Source: Streptomyces tuirus
GTDB lineage: Bacteria > Actinomycetota > Actinomycetes > Streptomycetales > Streptomycetaceae
DNA length: 64,000 bases
Reading direction: 5' to 3'
NCBI RefSeq assembly: GCF_014701095.1
Contig: NZ_AP023439.1
Coordinates: forward strand, 6,870,001 to 6,934,000
Below, in pieces: positions 35,633 to 44,570 of the stretch. Within the stretch, counting starts at the first letter, position 1, and each line of letters starts with the position of its first letter. The translations under genes were made by a program, and so were the position numbers. A model generated the notes under the pieces. It did no database searches. It had not been told where the DNA came from and saw nothing but the letters and a program-made list of their open reading frames with translations.

Positions 35633-36124
35633 ATGGCCGACACGAAAGACGTCGTAGAACTCATTCTTCAGGACCACCGGCGCATGGAAGACCTCTTCCG
35701 CCGCATGCGGAGCGTCGAGGACGACCGGGCGGGTGCGCTGCGGGAGTTCGCCGACCTGCTGATCGCGCATGCGCAGGCCGAGGAGGCCGAGGTCTATCCG
35801 GCGCTCAAGCGGTACAAGAACATCGATGACGAAGAGGTCGAGCACGGCGAGCACGAGCACGACGAGGGCAACGAGGCCCTCCTGGAGCTCCTCGAGGTCG
35901 AGGAGGTCGGCTCCGACGAGTGGGACTCGAAGCTCGAGGAGCTGGTGGAGGCCGTCACCCACCACGCCGACGAAGAGGAGCGCACCATCCTCAACGGCGC
36001 TCGCGAGAACGTGGCGATGGAGCGCCGGGAGGAGCTCGGCCTGGCGTTCCTGAGGGAGCGCGAGCGGCAGCTGAAGGCCGGGTGCGGTTCCGTGGAGAAC
36101 GTACGCAAGATCGTCGAGTCCTGA
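35633..36124 (+). CDS. Hemerythrin domain-containing protein
   Basis: 163 aa. The HHE four-helix domain is visible: LILQDHRRMEDLF with H15, IAHAQAEEAEVYP with H46 and E50, EHEHDEGN, and VTHHADEEE. Such residues bind a di-iron centre that senses or carries oxygen or nitric oxide. The C-terminal part (residues about 125-163) is a charged helix with one Cys. ATG at 35633. It ends at a strong hairpin. Confidence 0.88.
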   Translation: MADTKDVVELILQDHRRMEDLFRRMRSVEDDRAGALREFADLLIAHAQAEEAEVYPALKRYKNIDDEEVEHGEHEHDEGNEALLELLEVEEVGSDEWDSKLEELVEAVTHHADEEERTILNGARENVAMERREELGLAFLRERERQLKAGCGSVENVRKIVES

Positions 36125-36132
36125 CCCGACCG

Positions 36133-36182
36133 GGCCGGCCCTGGTGGTCACCGTCCATGTGCGGTGACCACCAGGGCCGGCC
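36133..36182. terminator. Bidirectional terminator
   Basis: A perfect 21-base-pair stem (36133-36153 with 36162-36182) around an 8-base loop, between the convergent hemerythrin and DUF4436 genes. It is the strongest hairpin noticed in the window. Confidence 0.85.
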
Positions 36183-36217
36183 GTTTGCCGTCGGGGGCGG
36201 GGATCCTGCGACGGTCC

Positions 36218-37105
36218 TCAGGCGGGTTGCGCGTCGGCCGCGCGCAGGGCGGTCCGGATGCCGAAGGTGACCACGACGATCAGGCACACGGCGATGACGG
36301 CCTCGGCCCAGAAGAAGGCGAACCAGTCCATCACGCAGCCGATCGGGGGCGTGCCGGGTGCGGTGTTGCGGAACGCCGCGAGAGCGAACAGCGTGGCGGC
36401 CATCCAGGCGAGGGCGGGCCACACCAGGCCCTGCCGGCGGGTCGTCAGGTACCAGGCCCCGAGGAGCACGGACGACGCCAGCGCCCACATCGCGATCATC
36501 ATGAAGACCGCGAAGGTGAGCAGGCTGCCCGACCGGGACAGCTTCAGCGCCACGACGGCCTCCTGCCCGGAGGGCGGGGGCGTCACCGAGACGGAGAAGA
36601 GCGTGTCGGCGTTGGAGAACAGCATCCGCACCGGCACCGGCTCGCCGCCCTGCACGGCCCAGAACCCGATGTCGGTGTCGTAGGTGTCGAAGGGGTAGTC
36701 GCTGATCGATCCCCCCGTGATCGCGACCCGTACGTCCTGGGGCGCGATCCGCTCGTGTGCCTCGAACGCCAGGTCGCCGAGGGTCGCCCCGGACGTCTGG
36801 AGGCCGAGGTCGGCCGCCGGGGCGGTGCCCTGCTCCTCCCCGAGCGCCCCGCGCGGGCTGACCCTGACGCGCAGGACGAGCTCACCGGCCGCGGCGTCGA
36901 CGCTCTGGACGGTGGCCTCGACGTCCACCCGGTCGGCGGCCCCGGACCCGACCGTGTGCACCGTGTCCTTCGTCTGCCGCTCGGTGAACTGCAGCCACGA
37001 CCCCACGGACACCGCCACCAGGATCAGGACCGCGAGGGGAATCAGCACCAGCAGGACGGGCGGCCCGGAGCGGCGTGGGCGGGGTGGGTGCGGGGGCGGG
37101 GCCAT
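36218..37105 (-). CDS. DUF4436 family membrane protein
   Basis: 295 aa. One N-terminal membrane helix, an extracytoplasmic beta domain (about residues 40-185), and three C-terminal helices (about 195-285). The family pattern PFDTYDTDI, with the following region, places it in DUF4436. Function unknown. ATG at 37105; 294 bases separate it from the divergent sugar operon, whose promoter is in that gap. Confidence 0.82.
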   Translation of the reverse strand: MAPPPHPPRPRRSGPPVLLVLIPLAVLILVAVSVGSWLQFTERQTKDTVHTVGSGAADRVDVEATVQSVDAAAGELVLRVRVSPRGALGEEQGTAPAADLGLQTSGATLGDLAFEAHERIAPQDVRVAITGGSISDYPFDTYDTDIGFWAVQGGEPVPVRMLFSNADTLFSVSVTPPPSGQEAVVALKLSRSGSLLTFAVFMMIAMWALASSVLLGAWYLTTRRQGLVWPALAWMAATLFALAAFRNTAPGTPPIGCVMDWFAFFWAEAVIAVCLIVVVTFGIRTALRAADAQPA

Positions 37106-37313
37106 GGCGCTCCGATGAGGTGGCAGGGCGACGGGCTCGTCCCGCCGGGCGGGGAGTCACCCTCCGATCACAGGAAGACACTGTAAGTGCTGCGTGTGGC
37201 GACTTCACGGAAGGCCGGGGAATGCCGTTTCCATGGCGGGCACAACAACCCGGATCTCTGCCCCAAGCTGGGACAATGCCCGCGCAGACCTTGTGCAGGT
37301 CGCTGCAAGGGGG

Positions 37314-37342
37314 TTGTCCAGACATTCCCTCGCGCCTAGGGT
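37314..37342 (+). promoter_or_regulatory. Promoter of the 37.4-43.9 kb sugar operon
   Basis: TTGTCC (37314-37319), 17-base spacer, TAGGGT (37337-37342). It matches the Streptomyces sigma-HrdB consensus (TTGACN / TAGGNT) well. The start of transcription would be about 37349, just before the operator. Confidence 0.65.
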
Positions 37343-37353
37343 CCCTTCCGAGT

Positions 37354-37366
37354 GCAAGCGCTTTCC
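37354..37366. promoter_or_regulatory. LacI-type operator (AAGCGCTT core)
   Basis: GCAAGCGCTTTCC has the 8-base palindrome AAGCGCTT at 37356-37363, next to the predicted transcription start. It resembles the central CG palindromes of LacI/CcpA operators. No LacI gene is in the operon. Confidence 0.5.
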
Positions 37367-37399
37367 GAGCGCGTGTCCGCCGGTCGTCCGAGGAGCGCC

Positions 37400-38524
37400 A
37401 TGTCCGTGACCCCAGGGTCTCCCGCCCGCCGCCGCGTGGCCGTCGTCGGTACCGGCGCCATCGTCAGCGGCAGCCATCTGCCCGCGCTGCGGGCCCACTC
37501 CGACCGGGTGGAACTGGTGGCCGCCGTCGACGTGGACCAGGAGCGCCTCGGCGCATTCCGTGAGCTGGCCGGTGCGCAGGTCGCCGGGTTCACCTCGGTG
37601 GACGCGATGCTGGACGCCGTACGGCCCGATCTGGTCCTGATCGGCACGCCGCCCTCCCTGCACCGGGACCAGACGGTGGCCGCGCTCAAGGCGGGCGCCT
37701 GGGTGCTGTGCGAGAAGCCGCTGACCCTGTCGCTCGCCGAGTACGACGAGATCGCCGCCGCCGAGGAGGCCTCCGGCGCCTACGCGGCGGTCGTCTTCCA
37801 GCACCGCTACGGATCCGGCGCCGTGCACGCCCGCGAGCTGATCACGAGCGGCGAGTTGGGCGCCCCGCTGGTCGCGCACTGCCAGACCACCTGGCACCGG
37901 GACGCCGCGTACTACGCGGTGCCGTGGCGCGGGAAGTGGGCGAGCGAGGGCGGCGGCCCCACCATGGGCCACGGCATCCACCAGTACGACCTGATGCTGC
38001 ACCTGCTCGGTGAGTGGGAGGAGATCCAGGCGATGGCCGCGCGTCTGGTCCACGACACCGAGAGCGAGGACGTCTCCACCGCCCTGGTGCGGTTCAGGAG
38101 CGGCGCCCTCGCCACCGTCGTCAACAGCGTGCTCTCCCCGGACGAGGTGAGCCGCATCCGTGTCGACTGCGCGGACGCCACGGTCGAGCTCACCCACCTG
38201 TACGGCCACGGCAACGACAGCTGGGCCTACACCCCGGCCCCGCACGTCGCCTCCGAGCGCGCCACCGCCTGGCGCACCCCCGCGGCCGACGTGCCCAGCT
38301 CGCACACCGCACAGCTGGGCGCGCTCCTCGACGCCTACGACACCGGCACCCGCCCCCCGGGCAGCGGCCACGACGCCCGCGCCACCCTGGAGTTCGCCGC
38401 CGCCCTGTACAAGGCGGCGTTCACCGGCCGCTCGGTGCGCGCGGGGGAGATCGGCCCCGGCGACCCCTTCTACGAGGCCATGCACGGCGAGTACCCCGAC
38501 TGGGCCCCCAAGGAGCGCGCATGA
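37400..38524 (+). CDS. Gfo/Idh/MocA family oxidoreductase
   Basis: 374 aa. NAD(P) motif VAVVGTGAIVSGSHLPALR at the N-terminus, EKP motif in LCEKPLTLS at about residue 112, and a candidate catalytic His in GHGIHQYDLMLHLLG. It should oxidise or reduce a sugar or inositol derivative. First gene of a seven-gene operon; ATG at 37400 with AGGAG. It overlaps the PmoA-like gene by 4 bases. Confidence 0.88.
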   Translation: MSVTPGSPARRRVAVVGTGAIVSGSHLPALRAHSDRVELVAAVDVDQERLGAFRELAGAQVAGFTSVDAMLDAVRPDLVLIGTPPSLHRDQTVAALKAGAWVLCEKPLTLSLAEYDEIAAAEEASGAYAAVVFQHRYGSGAVHARELITSGELGAPLVAHCQTTWHRDAAYYAVPWRGKWASEGGGPTMGHGIHQYDLMLHLLGEWEEIQAMAARLVHDTESEDVSTALVRFRSGALATVVNSVLSPDEVSRIRVDCADATVELTHLYGHGNDSWAYTPAPHVASERATAWRTPAADVPSSHTAQLGALLDAYDTGTRPPGSGHDARATLEFAAALYKAAFTGRSVRAGEIGPGDPFYEAMHGEYPDWAPKERA

Positions 38525-39444
38525 CCATCCGCGTCACCCACACGCACGGCGAGGACATCGCCGTCACCGCAGGCGGCACGGAGATACTCCGCTACGTCTA
38601 CCGCCCCGACCCGGACCCCTTCGAGTCCCGCAAGCCCTACGCCCACCCCGTGCGCACCCTCTCGGGCCGCACGGTCACCGGCTACCGCCCGAACGACCAC
38701 CGCTGGCACAAGGGCCTGCAGATGACGGCGAGCCATCTGTCCGGCCAGAACTTCTGGGGCGGCAACTGTTACGTCCACGGCCAGGGCTACCTCCCCCTGC
38801 CCGAGCGCGTCGGCTCGATGCGGCACGACGGCTTCGCCGACTTCACCGTGGAGGACGACCGCCTCGCCTTCACCGAGCATCTCACCTGGATCGAGAACGG
38901 TGGCGAGGAGTGGGCGCGCGAGGTGCGCGGCCTGATGGTCCACTCGGTGGACGAGGAGGCCGGTTCCTGGGCCCTGGACTGGTCGATCCGCCTCACCAAC
39001 GCCCGCTCCGCCCCCCTGGCCTTCGGCTCACCGACCACCGCCGGCCGCGACATGGCCGGCTACACCGGACTCCAGTGGCGCGGCCCGCGCGACTTCACCG
39101 GCGGCACGGTCTTCGCCCCGGACACCGACGCCGACGCGGGCAAGCTGATGGGCACCCAGGGCCCCTGGCTCGCCTTCACCACCGAGCACGACGACGTCGA
39201 CGGCCACTCCACCCTGGTCTTCGCGCACGCGCCCGAGAACCTCGACGGGACGTCCCCGATCCACGAGTCGCACTGGTTCGTCCGCTCCGAGCCCTTCCCG
39301 ACGGTCGCGTTCTCCTGGGCGTTCTTCGAGGAGTTCGAGCTGCCGCCGGGGGAGTCCTTCGGGTACCGGTACCGCGTCGTCGTCGCCGACGGCGCCTGGG
39401 ACCGCGACCGGGTCGGCACCCACCTGGAGGGCCTGCCGTGGTGA
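38521..39444 (+). CDS. PmoA-like (DUF6807) family protein
   Basis: 307 aa. The pattern PYAHPVRTLSG and DHRWHKGLQM-SHLSGQNFWGG, with RHDGFADF, is typical of the PmoA/DUF6807 family, which has a beta-sandwich fold and is found with sugar dehydrogenases. The enzymatic role is not established. It is translationally coupled to both neighbours by 4-base overlaps. Confidence 0.8.
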   Translation: MTIRVTHTHGEDIAVTAGGTEILRYVYRPDPDPFESRKPYAHPVRTLSGRTVTGYRPNDHRWHKGLQMTASHLSGQNFWGGNCYVHGQGYLPLPERVGSMRHDGFADFTVEDDRLAFTEHLTWIENGGEEWAREVRGLMVHSVDEEAGSWALDWSIRLTNARSAPLAFGSPTTAGRDMAGYTGLQWRGPRDFTGGTVFAPDTDADAGKLMGTQGPWLAFTTEHDDVDGHSTLVFAHAPENLDGTSPIHESHWFVRSEPFPTVAFSWAFFEEFELPPGESFGYRYRVVVADGAWDRDRVGTHLEGLPW

Positions 39445-40202
39445 GCGAGCCGAAACCGGCGGGCCTTGTGCATCCGCTGCCCGGCGCGATCGGCCTGTCC
39501 CACCTCAGCGCCTACGACTGGGAGGCCGCCGACGGTGTCTGCGGCGGCAGCCCGCACCTGCACCTGGTGTGCACGGAGGCCTACGTCGTCACCGGAGGCC
39601 GGGGCGCGGTCCAGACGCTGAGCCCCGACGGCTACCGGGACATCCCCCTGGAAGCCGGCTCGATCGCCTGGTTCACGCCGGGCACCGTGCATCGCATGGT
39701 GCAGGGCGGCGATCTGCGCATCACCGTGCTGATGCAGAACAGCGGCCTGCCCGAGGCCGGGGACGCCGTGTTCACCTTCCCGCCCGAGGTGCTCGCCGAC
39801 CCCGACCGGTACGCCGCCGCAGCTGCCCTGCCACCCGGCACCGGACCGGAGACCGCCGCGGCCGCCCGGCGCCGCAGGGACCTCGCCGTCGAGGGCTACC
39901 TCGGGCTGCGCGAGGCCCTGGTGGCCGGAGACAGCGGCCCGTACCTGGAGTTCCAGAGCGCCGCCGCCCGGATCGTCCGCGGCAAGGTTCCCATCTGGCG
40001 GAAGCTGTGGCGCGAGGGCGCCCTGGCCACCGCGGAGCGCACCGGTGCCCAGCTCGACGCCCTGGCCGCCGGTGACCCCGGCTACCTCGGTGCGGCCACC
40101 GCCCACGAGGCCGCGCCCACCCGGCTCGGCGGCTTCGGCATGTGCGGCCGGCGCGACGAGTACGCGCTGCCGGGCACCACGCTGCCGTACCAGGAGGAGT
40201 AG
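39441..40202 (+). CDS. Cupin domain protein
   Basis: 253 aa. An N-terminal cupin barrel includes CGGSPHLHLVCTEAYVVTGGRG (shown in part: HLHLVCTEAYVV), where His and Glu can bind a metal, and the second cupin motif PGTVHRMV. A helical C-terminal region (from about residue 120) is not familiar. Likely a sugar isomerase or epimerase, or a sugar sensor. Start chosen as the second of two adjacent GTGs because it gives the 4-base overlap seen throughout this operon. Confidence 0.75.
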   Translation: MSEPKPAGLVHPLPGAIGLSHLSAYDWEAADGVCGGSPHLHLVCTEAYVVTGGRGAVQTLSPDGYRDIPLEAGSIAWFTPGTVHRMVQGGDLRITVLMQNSGLPEAGDAVFTFPPEVLADPDRYAAAAALPPGTGPETAAAARRRRDLAVEGYLGLREALVAGDSGPYLEFQSAAARIVRGKVPIWRKLWREGALATAERTGAQLDALAAGDPGYLGAATAHEAAPTRLGGFGMCGRRDEYALPGTTLPYQEE

Positions 40203-40262
40203 CGGCGGCACGGGGGGACCGGGGGGTCCCAGTCAATCTCCGAGGAGAGGAGTGACCTCGGC

Positions 40263-41546
40263 ATGCCCGGACACAGGACAAAGGGGTTCTGCGCGTCGGC
40301 CGCCGCACTGGCACTGTGCGCCGTGCTGGCGGGCTGCGGAGGATCCGGGGAGTCCGCCGGAGGCGGCAAGGTCGTGCTGCGCTACACGTGGTGGGGCAAC
40401 CCCGACCGCGCGGAACGCACCGAGCGGGCCGTCGCGCTGTTCGAGAAACAGCACCCGAACGTCGACGTGACGACGTCGTTCTCCGGCTACGACGCCTACA
40501 AGCAGAAGCTCGCCACCCAGGCCGCCGGCGGCGACGCCCCGGACGTGATGCAGCTGGACTACCGCCAGATCGACCAGTACGCCTCCGGCGGCGTCCTGCT
40601 GGACCTGGCGGAACAGAAGCCGGTCCTGCGCACCGGCGAGATCGACCCGGGCCTGCTCGCCACCGGCCGCGTCGACGACGTGCAGTACGCGATCCCGCAG
40701 GGCCGCGGCACCGAGACCGTCGCCTACGACGTCCAGGCCTGGAAGAAGTCGGGCGTCCCCCTGCCCGGCAAGAGCTGGACCTGGAGCCGGTGGGCCGACA
40801 CCATGCGGGCCCTCGCGAAGAAGACCGGCAAGCCCGGGGCGACCGACCCCGGCCAGAGCGAGGACGCCTTCGAGGTCTGGCTGCGCGGCCAGGGCAAGGC
40901 CCTCTACACGAAGGACGGCGGACTCGGCTTCACCGCCGGCGACCTCACCCGCTGGTGGACCTTCACCGACACGCTGCGCCGGGAGGGCGCCGTCTCGCCT
41001 GCCGAGCAGACCACCCAGCTCGACGGCTCAGTCGAGAACACCCCGCTGGGGCGCGGCACGGCCGTCACCGACGCCAACTGGGACGCCCCGGCCAGCGGCT
41101 TCATCGCGCTCGTCCCGACCGGCGTCGCGCTCGCCCCGATGCCGTCCGGCGAGGACGGCACGCCCGGCCAGTACTTCAAGCCCTCCATGTTCCTGGGCGT
41201 CTCGGCCGACACCGGCCACCCCAAGGAGGCGGCCCAGCTCGTCGACTTCGTGATCAACGACCGGGAGGCCGCGACGATCCTCGGCGCGAGCCGCGGCATC
41301 CCCGTCAACGAGACGATCCGTGCCGGGATCGGGCCGCAGCTCAAGGACTTCGACAAGACCATCGCGGACTTCCAGGCGTCCCTGGAGGGCACACTCAAGG
41401 ACCCGCCCCAGGCACCGCCCTCGGGCGACAACGCCCTGCAGAGCACCTTCCAGCGCGACTACGACCAGGTGTCCTACGCGCGCATGTCGCCCCGCGAAGC
41501 GGCCGAGAACTACGTCACCGAGGCGAAGGCGGAGCTGAGGTCATGA
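40263..41546 (+). CDS. ABC sugar transporter substrate-binding lipoprotein
   Basis: 427 aa. Lipoprotein signal with lipobox LAGC and lipid-modified C25, then the MalE-like fold (LRYTWWGNPDRAERTERAV, QKLATQAAGGDAPDVMQLDY in part, and WDAPASGFIAL). It binds a sugar or oligosaccharide outside the cell. ATG at 40263, 60 bases after the cupin gene. A 4-base overlap with the permease gene follows. Confidence 0.9.
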   Translation: MPGHRTKGFCASAAALALCAVLAGCGGSGESAGGGKVVLRYTWWGNPDRAERTERAVALFEKQHPNVDVTTSFSGYDAYKQKLATQAAGGDAPDVMQLDYRQIDQYASGGVLLDLAEQKPVLRTGEIDPGLLATGRVDDVQYAIPQGRGTETVAYDVQAWKKSGVPLPGKSWTWSRWADTMRALAKKTGKPGATDPGQSEDAFEVWLRGQGKALYTKDGGLGFTAGDLTRWWTFTDTLRREGAVSPAEQTTQLDGSVENTPLGRGTAVTDANWDAPASGFIALVPTGVALAPMPSGEDGTPGQYFKPSMFLGVSADTGHPKEAAQLVDFVINDREAATILGASRGIPVNETIRAGIGPQLKDFDKTIADFQASLEGTLKDPPQAPPSGDNALQSTFQRDYDQVSYARMSPREAAENYVTEAKAELRS

Positions 41547-42481
41547 CCACCACCGCGATCCCCCCGGAGGCGAGGCGCGCCCCCGCCGCGGCCCCGAAGC
41601 GCCGCCCCAGGCGCGAACGCGAGGGCGCCGCCTGGGTGTTCCTCTCACCCTGGGTGCTCGGCGCGATCGTCCTGACACTGCTGCCGATGGCCGTGTCGCT
41701 GTACCTGTCGTTCACCGACTACGACCTGTTCAACCCGCCGAAGTGGGTGGGCGTGCGCAACTACGCGCAGATGTTCACCGAGGACCCGCGCTATTGGCGC
41801 TCGGTCGTGACGACGCTGACGTACGTCGTCATCGCCGTACCCCTCCAGTTGGCGCTGGCCCTCGTCGTCGCTCTCGCCCTGAAGGGCATGAAGCGCGGCA
41901 AGGGCTTCTACCGCTCCGCGTTCTACGCGCCCTCCCTGCTCGGCGCGTCGATGTCCATCGCGCTCGTCTGGCGGGCGGTCTTCAACGACGGCGGCACGGT
42001 CGACAACCTGCTCGGCACCGGCGGCTGGGTCAACAAGCCCGGCTGGGCGCTGCTCGCCGTCGCCCTGCTGACGGTGTGGCAGTTCGGCGCCCCGATGGTC
42101 ATCTTCCTCGCCGGGCTCCAGCAGATACCCGCCGAGCTCTACGAGGCGGCAGCCGTCGACGGGGCCGGGAAAGGACGCCAGTTCCTGTCCGTCACCGTGC
42201 CCATGCTCTCCCCGGTGCTGTTCTTCAACCTGGTCCTCCAGACCATCCAGGCCTTCCAGGTGTTCACCCCCGCCTTCGCGGTCAGCGCGGGCAAGGGCGG
42301 ACCGGCCGACTCGACCCTCGTCTACACGATGTACCTCTACGACCGCGGCTTCGTCGCCTCCCACATGGGCTACGCCTCCGCCATGGCCTGGGTGCTGCTC
42401 CTCGTGATCGGCGTCGTCACCGCGGTGCTGTTCCGCACCTCGCGCTCCTGGGTCTTCTACGCCTCCGAGGGGGACCGGTGA
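41543..42481 (+). CDS. ABC sugar transporter permease (MalF type)
   Basis: 312 aa with six membrane helices. The EAA loop that docks the ATPase is YEAAAVDGAGKGRQFLSVTV (residues about 203-222). N-terminal cytoplasmic basic tail. No ATPase gene is present, so it probably shares MsiK, as is usual for Streptomyces sugar importers. Confidence 0.9.
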   Translation: MTTTAIPPEARRAPAAAPKRRPRREREGAAWVFLSPWVLGAIVLTLLPMAVSLYLSFTDYDLFNPPKWVGVRNYAQMFTEDPRYWRSVVTTLTYVVIAVPLQLALALVVALALKGMKRGKGFYRSAFYAPSLLGASMSIALVWRAVFNDGGTVDNLLGTGGWVNKPGWALLAVALLTVWQFGAPMVIFLAGLQQIPAELYEAAAVDGAGKGRQFLSVTVPMLSPVLFFNLVLQTIQAFQVFTPAFAVSAGKGGPADSTLVYTMYLYDRGFVASHMGYASAMAWVLLLVIGVVTAVLFRTSRSWVFYASEGDR

Positions 42482-43338
42482 CCTCTACGACTGTTGCGCA
42501 CAAGCCCGTTCGGTGGGGACGCGTCGCCCTGCACGTCGGCTGCCTGCTCGCCCTGCTGGTCATGCTGTACCCCCTGGCCTGGCTGCTGGCCACCTCGCTC
42601 AAACCCGCCGACGAGGTCATCGCCAGCCTCGACCTGCTGCCCAGCCACCTGGAATGGGCCAACTACAAGACCGCCCTGGACGGCGTCAACGACGTCTCCA
42701 TCTGGCGGCTGCTCGGCAACTCCCTGCTGATCGCGGGGGGCGCGGTCCTCGGCAACGTCATCAGCTGCTCACTCGCCGCCTACGCCTTCGCCCGCCTGAG
42801 GTTTCGTTTCCGTGGGCCGCTGTTCGCCTTCATGATCGCCACGATCATGCTGCCGCACCACGCGGTGCTGATCCCGCAGTACATCATCTTCAACCAGCTC
42901 GGCCTGGTGAACACCTACTGGCCGCTGATCCTGCCGAAGTTCCTCGCCACCGAGGCGTTCTTCGTCTTCCTTGTCGTGCAGTTCATGCGAGGCCTGCCGC
43001 GCGAACTGGAGGAGGCGGCCCGGATCGACGGCTGCGGGCCGTTCCGCAGCTTCTTCCAGGTCGTCCTGCCGCTCACCCGGCCGGCCCTGATCACCACCGC
43101 CATCTTCACCTTCATCTGGACCTGGAACGACTTCTTCACCCAGCTCATCTACCTCTTCGACCCGGACAAGTTCACCCTCACGCTCGCGCTGCGCTCCTTC
43201 GTGGACGCCTCCAGCACCTCCGCGTTCGGCCCGATGTTCGCCCTGTCGGTGATCGCGCTGCTGCCGATCGTGCTGTTCTTCCTGGCCTTCCAGCGGTTCC
43301 TGGTGGAGGGCATGGCCAGCTCCGGAGTAAAGGGGTGA
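42478..43338 (+). CDS. ABC sugar transporter permease (MalG type)
   Basis: 286 aa with six membrane helices and the EAA motif LEEAARIDGCGPFRSFFQVV (about residues 177-196). GTG start overlaps the preceding gene by 4 bases. Second half of the importer heterodimer. Confidence 0.9.
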   Translation: MTSTTVAHKPVRWGRVALHVGCLLALLVMLYPLAWLLATSLKPADEVIASLDLLPSHLEWANYKTALDGVNDVSIWRLLGNSLLIAGGAVLGNVISCSLAAYAFARLRFRFRGPLFAFMIATIMLPHHAVLIPQYIIFNQLGLVNTYWPLILPKFLATEAFFVFLVVQFMRGLPRELEEAARIDGCGPFRSFFQVVLPLTRPALITTAIFTFIWTWNDFFTQLIYLFDPDKFTLTLALRSFVDASSTSAFGPMFALSVIALLPIVLFFLAFQRFLVEGMASSGVKG

Positions 43339-43343
43339 GCGGG

Positions 43344-43943
43344 ATGCCGGCACGCGAGACGGGCGAGGTGTTCGGCCCGCGCATGACCCTCTTCGCGGAC
43401 GTGCTGAGCGTCGGATTCGCCACGACGGCGGCCTGCCTGCCCCTGGTCACGATCCCGGCCGCGGTGTCGACGGCGTGCGCCGTGCTGCGGGGAGCGGGAC
43501 TGGATCAGCCCGTCACGGCGGGGCGGTACTTCGCCCTGCTGCGGCGGCGGTTGCGGGCGGGTGACCTGGTGGCGGGAGCCGTGTCCCTGGCGGGTCTTCT
43601 GCTGCTGGCCGCCGACTTGGCGCTGGCCCGGGCCGGGTTGCCGGGGGCGCCGCTGTTCGCGGTCGCGGCCGCGGTGATCGGCGGGTGCGCGGCGCTGGTC
43701 GGGCTGCGGGCCTGCGGGCGCCCCGAGTCGCTCACGGACTGGCGGGCAGCGGTGCGCGGGGCCGGCCGGGACGCCGTGGCGGACGTGGGGGGCAGCGGTC
43801 TGGTCCTGCTCGCCGTGGCGACGGCCGCGCTGTGCGCCTGGATGCTGCTGCCGCTGGCCTTCCTCGCGCCCGGGCCACTGGCCCTGGCGCTCACCGCCGT
43901 CGACGTGCGCAGGTCCGCTGCCGTTCTCCCCCGACAGCCGTAA
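43344..43943 (+). CDS. DUF624/YesL-like membrane protein
   Basis: 199 aa with about five membrane helices. The start LFADVLSVGFATTAACLPLVTI and the layout resemble YesL/DUF624 proteins, which accompany sugar ABC importers and glycosidases. Role unknown. ATG at 43344; a GTG at 43335 overlapping the permease stop is also possible. Last gene of the operon. Confidence 0.72.
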   Translation: MPARETGEVFGPRMTLFADVLSVGFATTAACLPLVTIPAAVSTACAVLRGAGLDQPVTAGRYFALLRRRLRAGDLVAGAVSLAGLLLLAADLALARAGLPGAPLFAVAAAVIGGCAALVGLRACGRPESLTDWRAAVRGAGRDAVADVGGSGLVLLAVATAALCAWMLLPLAFLAPGPLALALTAVDVRRSAAVLPRQP

Positions 43944-44011
43944 ATTCTGCGGCTGTTGGGGCACAACAGGTGTGAAAACTGGGGAGAGATGGTCATCATC
44001 TTGTCATGAAC

Positions 44012-44036
44012 CTGCGGCCCGATGGGCGGGCCGCAG
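44012..44036 (+). other. Leader hairpin before the phospholipase gene
   Basis: CTGCGGCCCG (44012-44021), loop ATGGG, CGGGCCGCAG (44027-44036). The perfect 10-base-pair stem ends 17 bases before the phospholipase ATG, so it may be a 5' leader structure or the terminator of the preceding operon. Confidence 0.5.
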
Positions 44037-44053
44037 CCTCATGGAGGTGTGGG

Positions 44054-44506
44054 ATGCACCGCAGATTCGCAACCGGTCTTGCAGCCTCGACTCTGACCCT
44101 CGTCACCGTGGTCGGCGCTGCAACGAGCGCGAGCGCCGCTCCTGCCGACAAGCCCCAGGTGCTCGCGAACTGGACGCAGACCAGCGCGTCCAGCTACAGC
44201 ACCTGGGCCGCAGCCCGGGCCAACCAGGCCACGTGGGCCGCGTACGGCTTCGACTGGTCGACCGACTACTGCTCCTCCTCGCCGGACAACCCGTTCGGCT
44301 TCCCCTTCTCGATGTCCTGCGCCCGTCACGACTTCGGCTACCGCAACTACAAGGCGGCCGGCACCTTCAGCGCCAACAAGTCCCGGCTCGACAGCGCCTT
44401 CTACGAGGACCTCAAGAGGGTCTGTGCGGCCTACAGCGGCGGCACGAAGACCTCCTGCGACAGCACGGCCTGGACGTACTACCAGGCCGTGCGGGCCTTC
44501 GGCTGA
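44054..44506 (+). CDS. Secreted prokaryotic phospholipase A2
   Basis: 150 aa. Signal peptide with cleavage near ASA-AP (residue 28), then the compact PLA2 domain: catalytic pair H92-D93 in SCARHDFGYRNY, four cysteines (73, 89, 124, 135) that would make two disulfides, and the Ca2+-loop Asp in FDWSTDYC. It hydrolyses the sn-2 acyl bond of phospholipids outside the cell. ATG at 44054 with GGAGG. Confidence 0.92.
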   Translation: MHRRFATGLAASTLTLVTVVGAATSASAAPADKPQVLANWTQTSASSYSTWAAARANQATWAAYGFDWSTDYCSSSPDNPFGFPFSMSCARHDFGYRNYKAAGTFSANKSRLDSAFYEDLKRVCAAYSGGTKTSCDSTAWTYYQAVRAFG

Positions 44507-44522
44507 CGGTTCGTCACCACGA

Positions 44523-44556
44523 GGGCGCCGGGCGGCGGGGTGTGCTCCCGGCGCCC
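44523..44556. terminator. Bidirectional terminator between phospholipase and PAP2 genes
   Basis: GGGCGCCGGG (44523-44532) pairs with CCCGGCGCCC (44547-44556) around a 14-base loop, between convergent genes. Confidence 0.75.
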
Positions 44557-44570
44557 GGCCGACCCGCGGC

